Shown in pieces: positions 17,171 to 26,074 of a DNA stretch of 64,000 nt (its first letter is position 1; every line of letters starts with the position of its first letter). Position numbers and translations under genes: made by a program. The stretch is from assembly GCA_934646835.1 (NCBI GenBank), contig CAKUES010000010.1, positions 11,230 to 75,229 of the forward strand, written 5' to 3'. The notes under the pieces are model-generated. The model had not been told where the DNA came from. It did not search any database and was given only the letters and a program-made list of their open reading frames with translations. This DNA comes from an uncultured Coriobacteriales bacterium (GTDB lineage Bacteria; Actinomycetota; Coriobacteriia; Coriobacteriales; QAMH01).

Positions 17171-17474
17171 GTAGGGGAGGAACCCTGTCCCTCCCCAGGC
17201 GCGCTGCAGCTTGCTGCACCGCTTTCGCGTCAGCCCCGTGGAGCCTGCAGCCCCCCCCCTCGTGGGCGCCAGACGAGGTCGGCGCCATCAGGCTTCGATT
17301 CTCCATCGGCGCCCATCAGGTGCGCAGGTAAATCTACCGCTGCGGTTCGCTGCGTGCCCGCGCGTCAGCTCCGTTGGCTGCAGGCCATCATCACCGCTGC
17401 GGCTCATCTCGGCTCTTCGCGTCAGCCCCGTTGAGCAGCAAACCCCCTCGTAGGCGCCAGACGAAGTCGGCGCC
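17171..17474 (+). repeat. REP cluster, families C, A and A
   Basis: Family C at 17171-17196, a GTGG-headed family A variant at 17262-17286 and family A at 17450-17474. The linkers carry TTTCGCGTCAGCCCCGT and CTTCGCGTCAGCCCCGT. A run of nine C precedes the second copy. The cluster fills the spacer between the converging TorD and YigZ genes. Confidence 0.8.
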
Positions 17475-17501
17475 ATCGACTCTCGGAGAGCCGATGGCCA
17501 C

Positions 17502-18119
17502 CTAAAACGTCGCGTCAAATGGTCCATCGATCGCCAATCCCTCATCGCCGCGCAGCAGCTCTTTGAGCTGCGCGACCAGCGTTTCCTCCGTACCATCAAG
17601 CATACGCATGGTGAGGACGACGCGGTCGGTGTAATCCGTTCCGAGAATCTTTGTCCCGGCTTCTTTTGCCAGGTACAGCGCCTGGTCGTAACTCGAGTAG
17701 GGGAGGTCTGCCTTGATGTCGACGCATCGGGAGATGAGCACGTGCTCTGCCGCGGCAAGTCCCGCCTGGGTCGACTCGGTGTAGGCTCGGACGAGGCCGC
17801 CGGTGCCCAGCAGCGTGCCGCCAAAGTAGCGCGTGACCACGGCGACGACGTCGACGAGGCCCGAGTGGCGCAGCACGCCGAGCGCGGGCATGCCCGCAGT
17901 ACGCGAGGGCTCGCCGTCGTCGGAGCAGCGCACGCTGCCGTCGCGCAGCAGGTACGCATATACATTGTGGCGCGCGAGCTTGTGCTCCTCGCGAATCTCC
18001 GCGATGAAGGCCAAAGCTTCGGCCTCGGTGACTGCATGGTTGACGTTGGCGATGAAGCGGCTCTTCTTCTCGACGATCTCCGCTGTCGCGCGGCCGCCGA
18101 TGGTCTCGTATGACGCCAC
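17502..18119 (-). CDS. YigZ/IMPACT-family protein (UPF0029)
   Basis: 205 residues from a GTG at 18119 (AAAGGA upstream). The N-terminal domain has EKKSRFIANVNH, the signature HNVYAYLLRDG then RCSDDGEPSRTAGMPAL, and VVAVVTRYFGGTLLGTGGLVRAY, all hallmarks of the family. The C-terminal about 65 residues form the ferredoxin-like DUF1949 domain. YigZ-type proteins are related to the eukaryotic translation regulator IMPACT and have been linked to proline peptidases and ribosome function; the bacterial role is not settled. It is a single gene with repeats on both sides. Confidence 0.93.
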   Translation of the reverse strand: MASYETIGGRATAEIVEKKSRFIANVNHAVTEAEALAFIAEIREEHKLARHNVYAYLLRDGSVRCSDDGEPSRTAGMPALGVLRHSGLVDVVAVVTRYFGGTLLGTGGLVRAYTESTQAGLAAAEHVLISRCVDIKADLPYSSYDQALYLAKEAGTKILGTDYTDRVVLTMRMLDGTEETLVAQLKELLRGDEGLAIDGPFDATF

Positions 18120-18195
18120 GAGGGTCCTTTCCGTTGCTGGTTCAGTGTCGATGATGATAGCGCAGCGCGGGTGCAGGCAGCGCGAAAGGGTTCAA

Positions 18196-18346
18196 TGTCG
18201 AAAATCGGGGCGAAGTGAGCCTATGATGCCGGGACTTGCGAGTAGCCATAATGCGCAGTGTGCTCTGGCCTGCGGTTTTGTGATTGGCTCAAAGCCGCCT
18301 ACTTGGCCGGACGCGAATCATAGGCTCGCTTCGAGCTGTTTTGGCA
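18196..18346 (+). repeat. Long palindromic element E, class I
   Basis: About 151 bp. TGTCGAAAATCGGGGCGAAG faces a degenerate right end, and GTGAGCCTATGAT faces ATCATAGGCTCGC. The core has GAGTAG, GGCCTGCGGTTTTG and CTACTTGG. Confidence 0.8.
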
Positions 18347-18441
18347 TTGCCTGTCCGACAAGCATCTCACCGCCGGTTTTACTCGCTCGACACGGCGGCT
18401 TGAGCTCCTTGCCACCCGCTATCGTTTCAAGCTCCGCAGAA

Positions 18442-18594
18442 TGTCAGAAACCGGCCCGAAGTGAGGAACCTCTTGGCGCTTTCCCCAGTAGCCTCAAATG
18501 CCCCGACTCTCTGACCAGCGGTTTTGTAATCGGCTTTGGCCTAGCTACTTCGCAAATCCTCAGTAGGTTCCTCACATCGACCCTGTTTCTGACA
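18442..18594 (+). repeat. Long palindromic element F, class I
   Basis: 153 bp. TGTCAGAAACC faces GTTTCTGACA, and GAAGTGAGGAACCT faces AGGTTCCTCAC. Core TGACCAGCGGTTTTG on the plus strand. The right flank is shared with element D. Confidence 0.85.
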
Positions 18595-18702
18595 AATATC
18601 GCCAGCTGAATGGTTTTGCCGGGGATTGGAGCTGTGGTTGCAGCGCATGTGACTGCAGGAGGCTGCCGGCAGCTTTGCGAATTCGCCTGCTTCAGACCCC
18701 AA

Positions 18703-18856
18703 TGTCGAAAAACATGCCGATGTGAGCGGCAAAATCACAAGGCCCCAAGTAGCTCGGAATGCGTTAACTCTCTGACCAGCGGTTTTACAACGCGTGATGG
18801 TTGCTCTACTTGGTCATCGGACGATTTGCCGCTCACTTCGCCTTTGTTTTCTAGCA
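18703..18856 (+). repeat. Long palindromic element G, class I
   Basis: About 154 bp. TGTCGAAAAACA faces TTGTTTTCTAGCA, and ATGTGAGCGGCAAA faces TTTGCCGCTCAC. Core TGACCAGCGGTTTTAC on the plus strand. Confidence 0.8.
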
Positions 18857-18881
18857 ACAGGCACCGGTGCTAGGCGATCTG

Positions 18882-19032
18882 TGTCGCAAAAAGCCCCGAA
18901 GTGTGGCAGTAATCTGCGGGTGATCAAGTAGTCGCAAATCCACAAGCCCGTGACCTGCAGTTTTGTAACGTGGAAATCTGGTGTACTTGACTCTTTCCAA
19001 TTTACTGCCACACTTCGTGGTTTTTCGTGTCA
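18882..19032 (+). repeat. Long palindromic element H, class I
   Basis: About 151 bp. TGTCGCAAAAAG faces TTTTTCGTGTCA, and CGAAGTGTGGCAGTAA faces TTTACTGCCACACTTCG. Core TGACCTGCAGTTTTG on the plus strand. The arm sequence is unique in the window yet fully paired. Confidence 0.85.
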
Positions 19033-19112
19033 AAACCGGTGGGTTGCAGACCCGGACCCCGTAGCTCATTGTTGCTCTCGCGTCAGCGCCGGTGGAAACG
19101 CAGGCCACAATA

Positions 19113-19215
19113 CGAGGGGCGAGTTCATTCGATCGCGCCGCCACGATACACGGTGTGTTTCGCATCAGCATCGCCGATTCGCGAGAGCATGTAGGCGCCA
19201 GACGAAGTCGGCGCC
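19113..19215 (+). repeat. Degenerate REP family B and REP family A
   Basis: GGGGCGAGTTCATTCGATC (19117-19135) looks like a decayed family B unit. Family A follows at 19191-19215. The linker resembles those at 0.85, 7.1 and 8.55 kb. Confidence 0.65.
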
Positions 19216-19255
19216 GTGGGTCGCAGCGAGCTAGGGGCTCACCAAGGGGTATCGA

Positions 19256-19402
19256 GATCAAAAACACTGCGAAGTGCTAAGGGTTTGGCCGGGGTGCCGA
19301 GTAGCCGAAAATCGGCGACGCTGTGACCTGTGGTTTTGCAAGCGTCAATCGCCGTCTACTTGGGTATTCGTTTTAACCCTTAACACTTCGTGCACTTTTT
19401 GC
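19256..19402 (+). repeat. Long palindromic element I, class II
   Basis: About 147 bp. Arms GCGAAGTGCTAAGGGTT and AACCCTTAACACTTCG. Core TGACCTGTGGTTTTGCAAGC on the plus strand. The left flank (CCAAGGGGTATCGA) is shared with element J, whose core is reversed. Confidence 0.85.
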
Positions 19403-19591
19403 GCGCGAGGAGCGAACGTTCGCCTGCTCTGGGTGAAATAGTTCCCAGCAGATTCGGCTATCGGGTTTTCCGCACATGTTGGAGCTGCGCGGCGGCTAGA
19501 ATGCTATTGATGCAAGCTTTGAAAAACGTAGCAATACTCTTGAAATCTAGGAGTTGTCGCGCATGATGTCTTGTGAGGAGAGGAGTTAAGG

Positions 19592-19657
19592 ATGCTTCGA
19601 GCTATCGTCTGCTTGCTCGTCGGTTTCCTGTCGGGCTTCAAGAATTGGAAAGCTTAA
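19592..19657 (+). CDS. Possible 21-residue hydrophobic small protein
   Basis: MLRAIVCLLVGFLSGFKNWKA, preceded by a strong GAGGAGAGGAG ribosome site. It is one hydrophobic segment with a basic end, like many small membrane proteins. It lies about 90 bases before the next small gene on the same strand. There is no family evidence; the call rests on the ribosome site and composition only. Confidence 0.35.
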   Translation: MLRAIVCLLVGFLSGFKNWKA

Positions 19658-19743
19658 TCAGCTGGAGCTAGATGGCCTATGCAGTACGAGGGATCCACGT
19701 CCCTGAGGTGAAACGCACATCTGCTCTTAATGGAGGTATCGCT

Positions 19744-19929
19744 ATGGTGACTGAGGCCCAGAAGCGAGCGACGGCGAAGTCCGAAAAGGAGAACGTCAAG
19801 GCATTCAACTTGAGGTTTTTCCCTGCTGATATGGATCTTTACGAGCATCTTAAGGAGCAACCCAAGATGGCGGCCTATCTCAAAGACCTTATCCGCAGAG
19901 ACATGGAGAGCAGCGGTGATGATGAGTAA
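19744..19929 (+). CDS. Small protein with a C-terminal KDLIRRD motif
   Basis: 61 residues from the ATG at 19744 (GGAGG upstream). Sequence features: TEAQKRATAKSEKENVKAF, NLRFFPADMDLYEHL and KEQPKMAAYLKDLIRRD. The pattern resembles a widespread family of short proteins on mobile elements and chromosomes (a T-x-A-Q-x-x-A-T-x-K start, a beta strand, then helix plus YIKDLIRxD), which looks like a ribbon-helix-helix DNA binder. No toxin partner is evident; a lipoprotein gene overlaps its end. An upstream in-frame start would add 24 residues without a ribosome site. Confidence 0.6.
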   Translation: MVTEAQKRATAKSEKENVKAFNLRFFPADMDLYEHLKEQPKMAAYLKDLIRRDMESSGDDE

Positions 19930-20356
19930 GAGCCGCCCTTGGTTCATCGCCGCCGTATTCGTCGCAGCGGCCATGGTGCTTGTTCTCCCAGGATGCGGGG
20001 GATGGCAGCTGCCGCAGGACCAAGGATCGTTATCGAATGAAGCCGATTATGTCATGGTTGATTCGCTGAATGCCAGCGGAGGCGTCATAGGCAAGCGCGC
20101 CGTCGTTGCTGCGGACAAGGCTGATTTCAAAGGGATGGGTCCGGAGGGGCTCGACAGTTTTGTCAGCGCTGTGGTCATTGCGGCCGGGGATTGTGGAGCG
20201 GATTATCTCACCGTTGATTTTGGCGATGGTACCGGCCTGACGTTTCCGGCCTGTTCCGGCGACTTCTTCTTCTATGGAAAACTGGACAAAGAGGGCATGA
20301 TGGCCGGTGAGTGCGAGACCTACCGACATTTCAAGGACAACTGGGCTCGATACTGA
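19919..20356 (+). CDS. Putative lipoprotein of unknown function
   Basis: About 145 residues. The start overlaps the previous gene; GTG at 19916, ATG at 19919 and ATG at 19922 are all in frame, and GGAGAG suits the first two. The signal peptide is basic (SKSRPW), then hydrophobic (FIAAVFVAAAMVLVL), and ends in the lipobox-like LPGC, so a lipid-anchored surface protein is likely. The mature part (NEADYVMVDSLNASGGVIGK, FVSAVVIAAGDCGADYLTVD, two later Cys) has no family I recognise. The overlap with the preceding small gene implies translational coupling. Confidence 0.6.
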   Translation: MMSKSRPWFIAAVFVAAAMVLVLPGCGGWQLPQDQGSLSNEADYVMVDSLNASGGVIGKRAVVAADKADFKGMGPEGLDSFVSAVVIAAGDCGADYLTVDFGDGTGLTFPACSGDFFFYGKLDKEGMMAGECETYRHFKDNWARY

Positions 20357-20483
20357 TTTTGCACCTGCTATTAAAGCCGATCTGCGAACCGCTGGAGCAC
20401 GATGGCCGAATAGCATGGGCCAATCGACAGTCGCTGCCTGCTGTCTTCGGTGGCAAAGAAGCTCCCTGTAGCGGCATTATGAA

Positions 20484-20699
20484 TCAGGCATCTTCCCTTG
20501 GGATTATCCCAGCCATGACAACGTATTCGGTCATCAGCTGGTTGTGGTCTGGCTGTTCGCGCGCGATGAATTCCCATAGCTCTTTGTCGATACCCTTGCG
20601 TTGCGGACTTCTGCCCATCGAGGTGACGAATTCAGGATAGGGGTTGTCGATGCTTGCTGCATATTCTTGCAGCTTCTTGCTTTCTTCTGACTGCTTCAT
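20484..20699 (-). CDS. Small hypothetical protein
   Basis: 71 residues starting MKQSEESKKLQEYAASIDNP and ending MTEYVVMAGIIPREDA. The middle (RSPQRKGIDKELWEFIARE, QPDHNQLMTEYV) is helical and charged. Codon use is like that of the neighbours, but the ribosome site is weak. The frame continues upstream into low-complexity sequence with poor coding character. It converges with the lipoprotein gene. No function can be assigned. Confidence 0.45.
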   Translation of the reverse strand: MKQSEESKKLQEYAASIDNPYPEFVTSMGRSPQRKGIDKELWEFIAREQPDHNQLMTEYVVMAGIIPREDA

Positions 20700-21058
20700 T
20701 TGACGGTTCTTTCTTGGGCGCTGGGTTGCCCCAGCGATAAAACGACAGAGTCGCGCAGGAAATAAGAAGTGCCAAGGAATTTGCCCCGGTTGCGCACCTA
20801 GGTTTTTCTTGGCACAGACAGATTGTATGCCCATCCGCCCCGCTTGGCGCCTAGAAACCGAACCTCGGCACCGAGGCGGTGCAGCGGCGCGCGCAAACGC
20901 GCCGGTCACAGCCGGTTTTTGGCAGCGAGAGAAAGCGCGTATGCAGAGAGCCCAACGATAAACATCAACAGACTACGGGACTACAAACTGCCGACAACGC
21001 CAACGGGAAACCCCAACGCTTCTGATCGAAGGGTTCTCGCCACCCGGAAAGCCGTGCG

Positions 21059-21553
21059 CTAGACCTCGAACTGGACGGTCTGGTTCGCGTAATCGATCTC
21101 CATCTGCAGGTCGCTGATGCGCTGCGCGACGGCGGCGTAGCGCTCCTCCGCCTGCTTGATGTCGTAGTTGGCGTACTCGTACTCGATGCTCGCGGAGCCA
21201 GTCCAGTTGGCGTCGACGCGCTTGCGCGGCAGGCGGGCGCGCATGTCCTTGAGCAGCTGTTTCTCCTTGCCGAGCTGCGCCATGAGGACGAGTGCCTCGT
21301 CGATGGTGATCTTGCTGTCGGGCAAGACGGTTTCGAGGTTGAACCTGTGGAGCGCGTGACGGATGCGGAGTACTTCGGCGTCGATGCGGGCGACCTCGTC
21401 GCGCGTTGCCAGGAAGTCGTACGCGGGCGCGTCCATCTCCTCGCCGACGGCGCGGACGTACGTGCACAACTCCGCCTCGCGACTGAGGACGAGCTCCTTC
21501 TCTTCTTCGAGGGCCTTGATGCGCTTACCTGCAGCTGCAGACGTGTACTTCAT
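21059..21553 (-). CDS. Conserved coiled-coil protein of unknown function
   Basis: 164 residues from the ATG at 21553 (MKYTSAAAGKRIKALEEEKE). Almost all helical: a first coil (residues 5-30), then DFLATRDEVARIDAEVLRIR, the motif HALHRFNLETVLPDSKITID, EALVLMAQLGKEKQLLKDMR and a C-terminal DLQMEIDYANQTVQFEV. The H-x-x-x-x-F-N-x-x-T-x-L-P...TID-x-A-L-V pattern belongs to a family of conserved proteins in Firmicutes and Actinobacteria with no established function. A DUF6847 or DIP1984-like label is possible, but I cannot confirm it. It stands alone, with its 5' end next to palindrome J. Confidence 0.7.
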   Translation of the reverse strand: MKYTSAAAGKRIKALEEEKELVLSREAELCTYVRAVGEEMDAPAYDFLATRDEVARIDAEVLRIRHALHRFNLETVLPDSKITIDEALVLMAQLGKEKQLLKDMRARLPRKRVDANWTGSASIEYEYANYDIKQAEERYAAVAQRISDLQMEIDYANQTVQFEV

Positions 21554-21710
21554 GGTGTCTCCCTGTCTCGCGAGGGGCGTGTGATGATTCCGACTATAGC
21601 ATCTGGGCGGGCGCGCTGCGGCGTGCGGATGTAATGGTCGCTGCCGGGTCCCTGCAACCTGTCGGAGCCGATAGGCTATGGCGTGCTGGAGGCTCGTCAA
21701 GGGGTGTCGA

Positions 21711-21859
21711 AATCAAAAACACCACGAAGTGTTAAGGGTTAAGGCGAGCAGGCGAGTAGACGGCGATTGACGCTTGCAAAACCGCAGGTCACAGCGTCGC
21801 TGATTTTCGGCTACTTGGCACCCCGGCCAAACCCTTAACACTTCGTGCACTTTTTGATT
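21711..21859 (-). repeat. Long palindromic element J, class II, core reversed
   Basis: About 149 bp. Arms CACGAAGTGTTAAGGGTT and AACCCTTAACACTTCGTG. Core TTGCAAAACCGCAGGTCACA, meaning the conserved motif is on the minus strand. The left flank is that of element I and the right flank (TTGATTCCGGAGCCTCCCC) that of elements K and M, all of which have plus-strand cores. Confidence 0.85.
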
Positions 21860-21901
21860 CCGGAGCCTCCCCGAGAGCCCGCCGGCATGCTGCAACCTAT
21901 T

Positions 21902-22008
21902 GGCGCCGACTCCGTCTGGCGCCTACACGTTGCTGCAGCCCAAAGCCGCTTCCGCGCAAGCGTAGGGGAGTTTCAGCCCTTTCGTAGGCGCCAGACGAAG
22001 TCGGCGCC
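21902..22008. repeat. Inverted pair of REP family A
   Basis: Copies at 21902-21926 (minus) and 21984-22008 (plus), extended by TGCAACCTATT and its complement AATAGGTTGCA, enclose 57 bp. It directly follows element J; together they form a unit of about 310 bp that recurs at 27.04-27.35 and 31.26-31.57 kb. Confidence 0.8.
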
Positions 22009-22136
22009 AATAGGTTGCAGTGAGTCAGCGTGTCATCAGGGAGCTCGTCTCAAAAAGCGCACGAATTGTGCAGCAAAACTGCAATTCGCCATCCGCCCTA
22101 CCGCGCCGCGCGCCCCGCAACGCCTCGCACCTCCAA

Positions 22137-23663
22137 CTAACCCTCGTCTTCGTGGCGCTTGTCCACCTCGTCGATGAGACTTTGCTGGGAGTTGATCCCC
22201 ATCTTCCTGTAGATGTGCAGGATGTGCGTCTTTGCGGTGTTGGCGCTGATGAAGAGCGTCTTTTGGATATGCTCGGTGTTGCGGCCCTTGGCCAAGAGCA
22301 CGAAGACCTCGCTTTCGCGCTCGGTCAGCTCGTACTGCTTGGCCAGCGCCTCACAGCGCTCCCTGAAGGGTGCCGATGCCTTAGGCGCCTCGTCTTCTTC
22401 GATTGCTGCGATCGGCTCGTCATCGGCGACGGTGATCGGTGTGGGGGCAAGCCTCGAGACCGTGCCCGCCTCCAACAGCGCGAACGCCGCCACCACGGCG
22501 ATGACGATGACCGTCGCGATCAGTGACAGCTCTTCTGGCGCGGCAAGCCTCCCGTGAAACACCGCGAAGGAGATGGCGCCGCCCACGACAAGGCCGCCCC
22601 ACTGCATGATGCGCTCAAGCGCTGTGCTCTTGACTGGGTGCAGCTGGAACTCGTAGCCCGCCACGGTCATCTCGGTCCACTTCATGAGCGACGAGTACGC
22701 AAAGGTCGCGACAACCACCGCGCCGCAAATCGTCTGGCCTGCCTGGTCCAGCTGCGGCACGAGCAAGATCGCGGCAACCAGAACAGGCGTCACCATGTGC
22801 TGGACCGCGTTGGTCTCCCAGCGCTTCTCCACGCGCTGCATCGCCCAGACAATGGCGAGCGCGGAAGCCGCCAAGCCCGCCAGCGCTGCGGTGACCACGG
22901 CTGCAGTCCCGCCAAGGCACAGCATAATCACCAAGAATCCGTAGGCTGCGCTGCTGGTCGCGACAAAGGCGGACTCGCGCACGCCGGGCAGCGGCCCCAC
23001 CTCAAAGTCCTCGATTTCCTCGATCAGTGCCTTGTCGGTGCTTTTGAGTAGGTAGGCTGCCGCGGCACAGCTCGCAAAGTGCAGCAGCATCATCCCAGCC
23101 AGCCCGATGCCGGAGTCGCGCGCGTCTGCGATGAGCAGAAAGAGGGGTGTGGCCACTGCGCCGCCGGCTGCGATTGCAAGCGAGCTCCACCTCGTCGGCA
23201 TCCTCGTCAATATCACCAGCCAGCCAAAGCACAGCAACGCGTCGCCCAAGCCGACCAGCACCCATGCCACTTCGGCCAGCAGCGATAAGCGCTCGGAAAG
23301 CTGACCGCCTGTAAGTAATGCGATCACAAACGCCGGCATGGTCAAGACAAACGCTGCGGGTAGTGCGGCGCGTCGCACCGCCTTGATGATCCAGTTGGGT
23401 CGCACCAGCATGAACGCGAGCAGCGCGATCTCTGCCAGCTTCGACAGGAACAGGCAGGTGACAGACGTCGTCTCTCCAAAGGCGTCGAGGATGGGCAGCG
23501 CCGGGGAGAATATCGCGTAGATACCCCAGGTCGTCATTCCGGCAAAGCCAAAGGCGGCCAGCATGCACGTCATCGGCGAGCTCATGAGCTCGCGCGAGTT
23601 GCCGTTTGCCGAGCAAACAGCACCGCCCGTACTCGGCACCTCGATTTTGTCTTCTGCATCCAT
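22137..23663 (-). CDS. Membrane-bound LuxR-type regulator
   Basis: 508 residues. About 12 hydrophobic segments span residues 30-410, after a soluble N-terminus of about 28 residues. A linker rich in Asp, Glu and Ala follows, then a LuxR helix-turn-helix at about 440-502: LTERESEVFVLLAKGRNTEH, IQKTLFISANTAKTHILHIY, RKMGINSQQSLIDEV. The membrane part is unlike any sensor kinase and resembles a carrier; this architecture is common in Eggerthella and relatives. It is divergent from the molybdoenzyme at 23851, with 187 bases between the starts, so it is the likely direct regulator of that gene. The signal sensed is unknown; the enzyme's own substrate is a good guess. Confidence 0.88.
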   Translation of the reverse strand: MDAEDKIEVPSTGGAVCSANGNSRELMSSPMTCMLAAFGFAGMTTWGIYAIFSPALPILDAFGETTSVTCLFLSKLAEIALLAFMLVRPNWIIKAVRRAALPAAFVLTMPAFVIALLTGGQLSERLSLLAEVAWVLVGLGDALLCFGWLVILTRMPTRWSSLAIAAGGAVATPLFLLIADARDSGIGLAGMMLLHFASCAAAAYLLKSTDKALIEEIEDFEVGPLPGVRESAFVATSSAAYGFLVIMLCLGGTAAVVTAALAGLAASALAIVWAMQRVEKRWETNAVQHMVTPVLVAAILLVPQLDQAGQTICGAVVVATFAYSSLMKWTEMTVAGYEFQLHPVKSTALERIMQWGGLVVGGAISFAVFHGRLAAPEELSLIATVIVIAVVAAFALLEAGTVSRLAPTPITVADDEPIAAIEEDEAPKASAPFRERCEALAKQYELTERESEVFVLLAKGRNTEHIQKTLFISANTAKTHILHIYRKMGINSQQSLIDEVDKRHEDEG

Positions 23664-23771
23664 CGCGAACCCTTTCTGCAGATATCACCTTCTGGGGGTG
23701 AGGCTCTGACCGGGGAAACAGGCCTCTCGCCTTGGCGGGTTGATGGCCTTAATCGTCGTCTTAGATAGGCT

Positions 23772-23830
23772 CTCTCATTGAGAAGCCACCTGTCAATAGT
23801 GGCAAATGCCTAGGTTCCACAATGAGGGAG
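23772..23830. promoter_or_regulatory. Divergent promoter region with long dyad
   Basis: CTCTCATTG (23772-23780) faces CAATGAG followed by GGAG (23820-23830). The AT-richer spacer between them includes TGTCAATAGTGGCAAATG. It is a candidate binding site for the LuxR protein encoded on the left and a promoter for the molybdoenzyme on the right. Confidence 0.4.
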
Positions 23831-23850
23831 AACCGACAAAGGAGGAAGCT

Positions 23851-26073
23851 ATGAGTACTGAGACAGATGAGAAGCAGGTCGTGAGGGCATCGTGCTTTTT
23901 GTGCCATCTGAACTGCGGTGTTCTAGTGACCAAGGAGAACGGCAGGATCGTCGACATCAAGGGTGACCCGGACAACCCGCACAACGAGGGCTTCGTGTGC
24001 GCGCGTCTCGAGCAGGGTCGCTGGAAGGACTTCGAGTACAACCCCAACCGCCTGAAGAAACCGCTCAAGCGCGTTGGCGAGCGCGGCAGCGCTCAGTGGG
24101 AGGAGATCTCCTGGGATCAGGCGCTCGACGAGATCGCCGAGAAGCTGTCCGCCCTGCGCGATCAGTACGGCGCCGAGACGCTGTCCTTCCTCGAAGGCAC
24201 CTACCGCACCCAGTCCAACCTCCACTACAAGTTCACCAACCTCTTTGGCTCGCCCAACACCGGCGGCAACGGCACTATCTGCTACAGCTCCGATATGTGG
24301 CTCGAGCCTTGCACCTACGGCGGCTTCTGCTCCGATAAGTCCGACTGGAAGCGCGCTGACCTCGTGGTCCTGTGGGGCCGCAACCCGGCCGCGTCCGAGC
24401 AGCTCAACTGGCAGTGGACCCTCAAGAACATGAAGGAGCGCGGCGCCAAGCTCATCGTCATCGACCCGCGCTTCTGCGAAGGCGCCCAGTACGCTGACCT
24501 CTTCCTGCAGATTCGCCCGGGCACTGACGCGGCGCTTGCACTCGGCATGATCAACGTCATCATCGAAGAGGACCTCTACGACCACGAGTTCGTCGAGAAG
24601 TGGTGCTACGGCTTCGACAAGCTGGCCGAGCGCGTCAAGGAGTACCCGCCCGAGAAGGTCGAGGAGATCACCTGGGTCCCCGCGTCCAAGATCCGCGAGG
24701 CCGCGCGCCTGTACGCGACCACCAAGCCCGCGTGCCTGCCTTGGGGCGAGAAGGGCGGCGACGGCTGCGGTTACAACGCCACGAGCGCCATCCGCGCGAA
24801 GGCCATCCTACGCGCCATCACCGGCAACATCGATAAGGTCGGCGGCGACCAGCTCACCATGCCGAGCGACCGCGGCGACACGGAAGAGATGAACTTCTCG
24901 CACTCCGCTCTGTCGCAGGAGCAGCGCGACAAGATGGTCGGCAACGACGTCTTCCCCGGCTTGACTTTCAAGGGTTGGGACATCATCTCGCAGGCGTACC
25001 CGCGCTTCTACCCGTACTGCAACGCCCCGTTGCTGTTCAGGCAGATGATCTCCGGCGATCCGTACCCCATCAAGGCGTGCATCGTCCAGGCCGACAACCC
25101 CATGCTGGCCTTCCCCAACACGAAGCTCGTCCACGAGGCGCTGACCAGCCTCGATCTGCTGGTGGTCCACGACTACTTCATGACCCCGACTGCCGCGCTG
25201 GCAGACTACGTCCTGCCCGCAGCCACTTGGCTCGAGCGCTGCAGCATCGGCTATCCCACGATGGACGTCGAGCAGCTCTCCATGGCCGGCTCCATGCCCG
25301 CGCTCGAGCGCTTCGAGGGCGGCACGGACATCGACTTCCGCGACGACTACGAGTTCTGGTACGGCCTGTCCGAGCGCCTCGGCACTGCCGATAAGTGGTG
25401 GGGCCCCAAGTACGAGGACATGCTCAACGACCAGGTCGCGCCGTTTGGCATGAAGTTCCAGGACTTCTGCGACAAGGTCAAGTACCTGCGCGTGCCCAAC
25501 AAGCCCGAGAAGTTCAACGAGGAAGGCTTCCGCTTCCTGACCCCGACCGGCAAGGTGGAGCTGTACTCGACGATCATCGAGCAGCTGGGCGAGGAGTTCG
25601 ACCCGCTGCCGAGCTGGGTCTTCCCGCCGTACTTCCCCGAGTCCGACCCCGAGTACGCGGCCGAGTACCCGCTGTCGATGATCACCGGCGCACGCTTCAT
25701 GCCGTTCTACCACACCGAGCATCGTCAGCCGGGCGCCTATCGCGACCTGCATCCCGATCCGATCTTCGACATCCATCCCGACACCGCGATGGAGCTCAAC
25801 ATCGCGCCGCATGACTGGTGCTGGATCGAGACCCACAAGGGCCGCATCAAGCAGCGCGCGCGCCTGACCACGACCGTCGACCCGCGCGTCATCTCCGTGC
25901 AGCACGACTGGTGGTTCCCCGAGAAGGACGAGGCGGAGCCGAGCTTGTTCGGCGTGTACGAGTCCAATGTCAACGCTATCTTGGACGACGACCCCAAGTG
26001 GCTCGATCCCCTGATGGGTTCTTGGCCGCTGACCGGCGTCCAGGCCAAGGTATACAAGTGCGAGGAGCAGTAA
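23851..26073 (+). CDS. Non-exported molybdopterin oxidoreductase, acetylene-hydratase-like group
   Basis: 740 residues from the ATG at 23851 (AAAGGAGGAAGCT upstream); an in-frame ATG 15 codons earlier has no ribosome site. It has no Tat signal, so the enzyme is cytoplasmic. C15, C18, C22 and C50 form the [4Fe-4S] site; the residue after C18 is His, whereas acetylene hydratase has its catalytic Asp there. Then come RLKKPLKRVGERGSAQWEEI, SWDQALDEIAEKL, VVLWGRNPAASEQLNWQW, GAKLIVIDPRF, RPGTDAALALGMINVIIEED, HDYFMTPTAALADYVLPAA and the C-terminal DWWFPEKDEAEP. Layout and length match acetylene hydratase-like family members. There is no ferredoxin or anchor gene; a small zinc-ribbon gene starts one base after the stop. 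The substrate is unknown. Confidence 0.88.
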   Translation: MSTETDEKQVVRASCFLCHLNCGVLVTKENGRIVDIKGDPDNPHNEGFVCARLEQGRWKDFEYNPNRLKKPLKRVGERGSAQWEEISWDQALDEIAEKLSALRDQYGAETLSFLEGTYRTQSNLHYKFTNLFGSPNTGGNGTICYSSDMWLEPCTYGGFCSDKSDWKRADLVVLWGRNPAASEQLNWQWTLKNMKERGAKLIVIDPRFCEGAQYADLFLQIRPGTDAALALGMINVIIEEDLYDHEFVEKWCYGFDKLAERVKEYPPEKVEEITWVPASKIREAARLYATTKPACLPWGEKGGDGCGYNATSAIRAKAILRAITGNIDKVGGDQLTMPSDRGDTEEMNFSHSALSQEQRDKMVGNDVFPGLTFKGWDIISQAYPRFYPYCNAPLLFRQMISGDPYPIKACIVQADNPMLAFPNTKLVHEALTSLDLLVVHDYFMTPTAALADYVLPAATWLERCSIGYPTMDVEQLSMAGSMPALERFEGGTDIDFRDDYEFWYGLSERLGTADKWWGPKYEDMLNDQVAPFGMKFQDFCDKVKYLRVPNKPEKFNEEGFRFLTPTGKVELYSTIIEQLGEEFDPLPSWVFPPYFPESDPEYAAEYPLSMITGARFMPFYHTEHRQPGAYRDLHPDPIFDIHPDTAMELNIAPHDWCWIETHKGRIKQRARLTTTVDPRVISVQHDWWFPEKDEAEPSLFGVYESNVNAILDDDPKWLDPLMGSWPLTGVQAKVYKCEEQ

Positions 26074-26074
26074 C

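Noticed and set aside
17252..17260. Run of nine C as a phase-variable tract
   Set aside because: It lies in a repeat-filled spacer between converging genes, not in a coding sequence or promoter.
18120..19591. Open frames over the five palindromes at 18.2-19.4 kb as genes
   Set aside because: The frames follow the repeats, differ between copies, and have no ribosome sites or protein family features.
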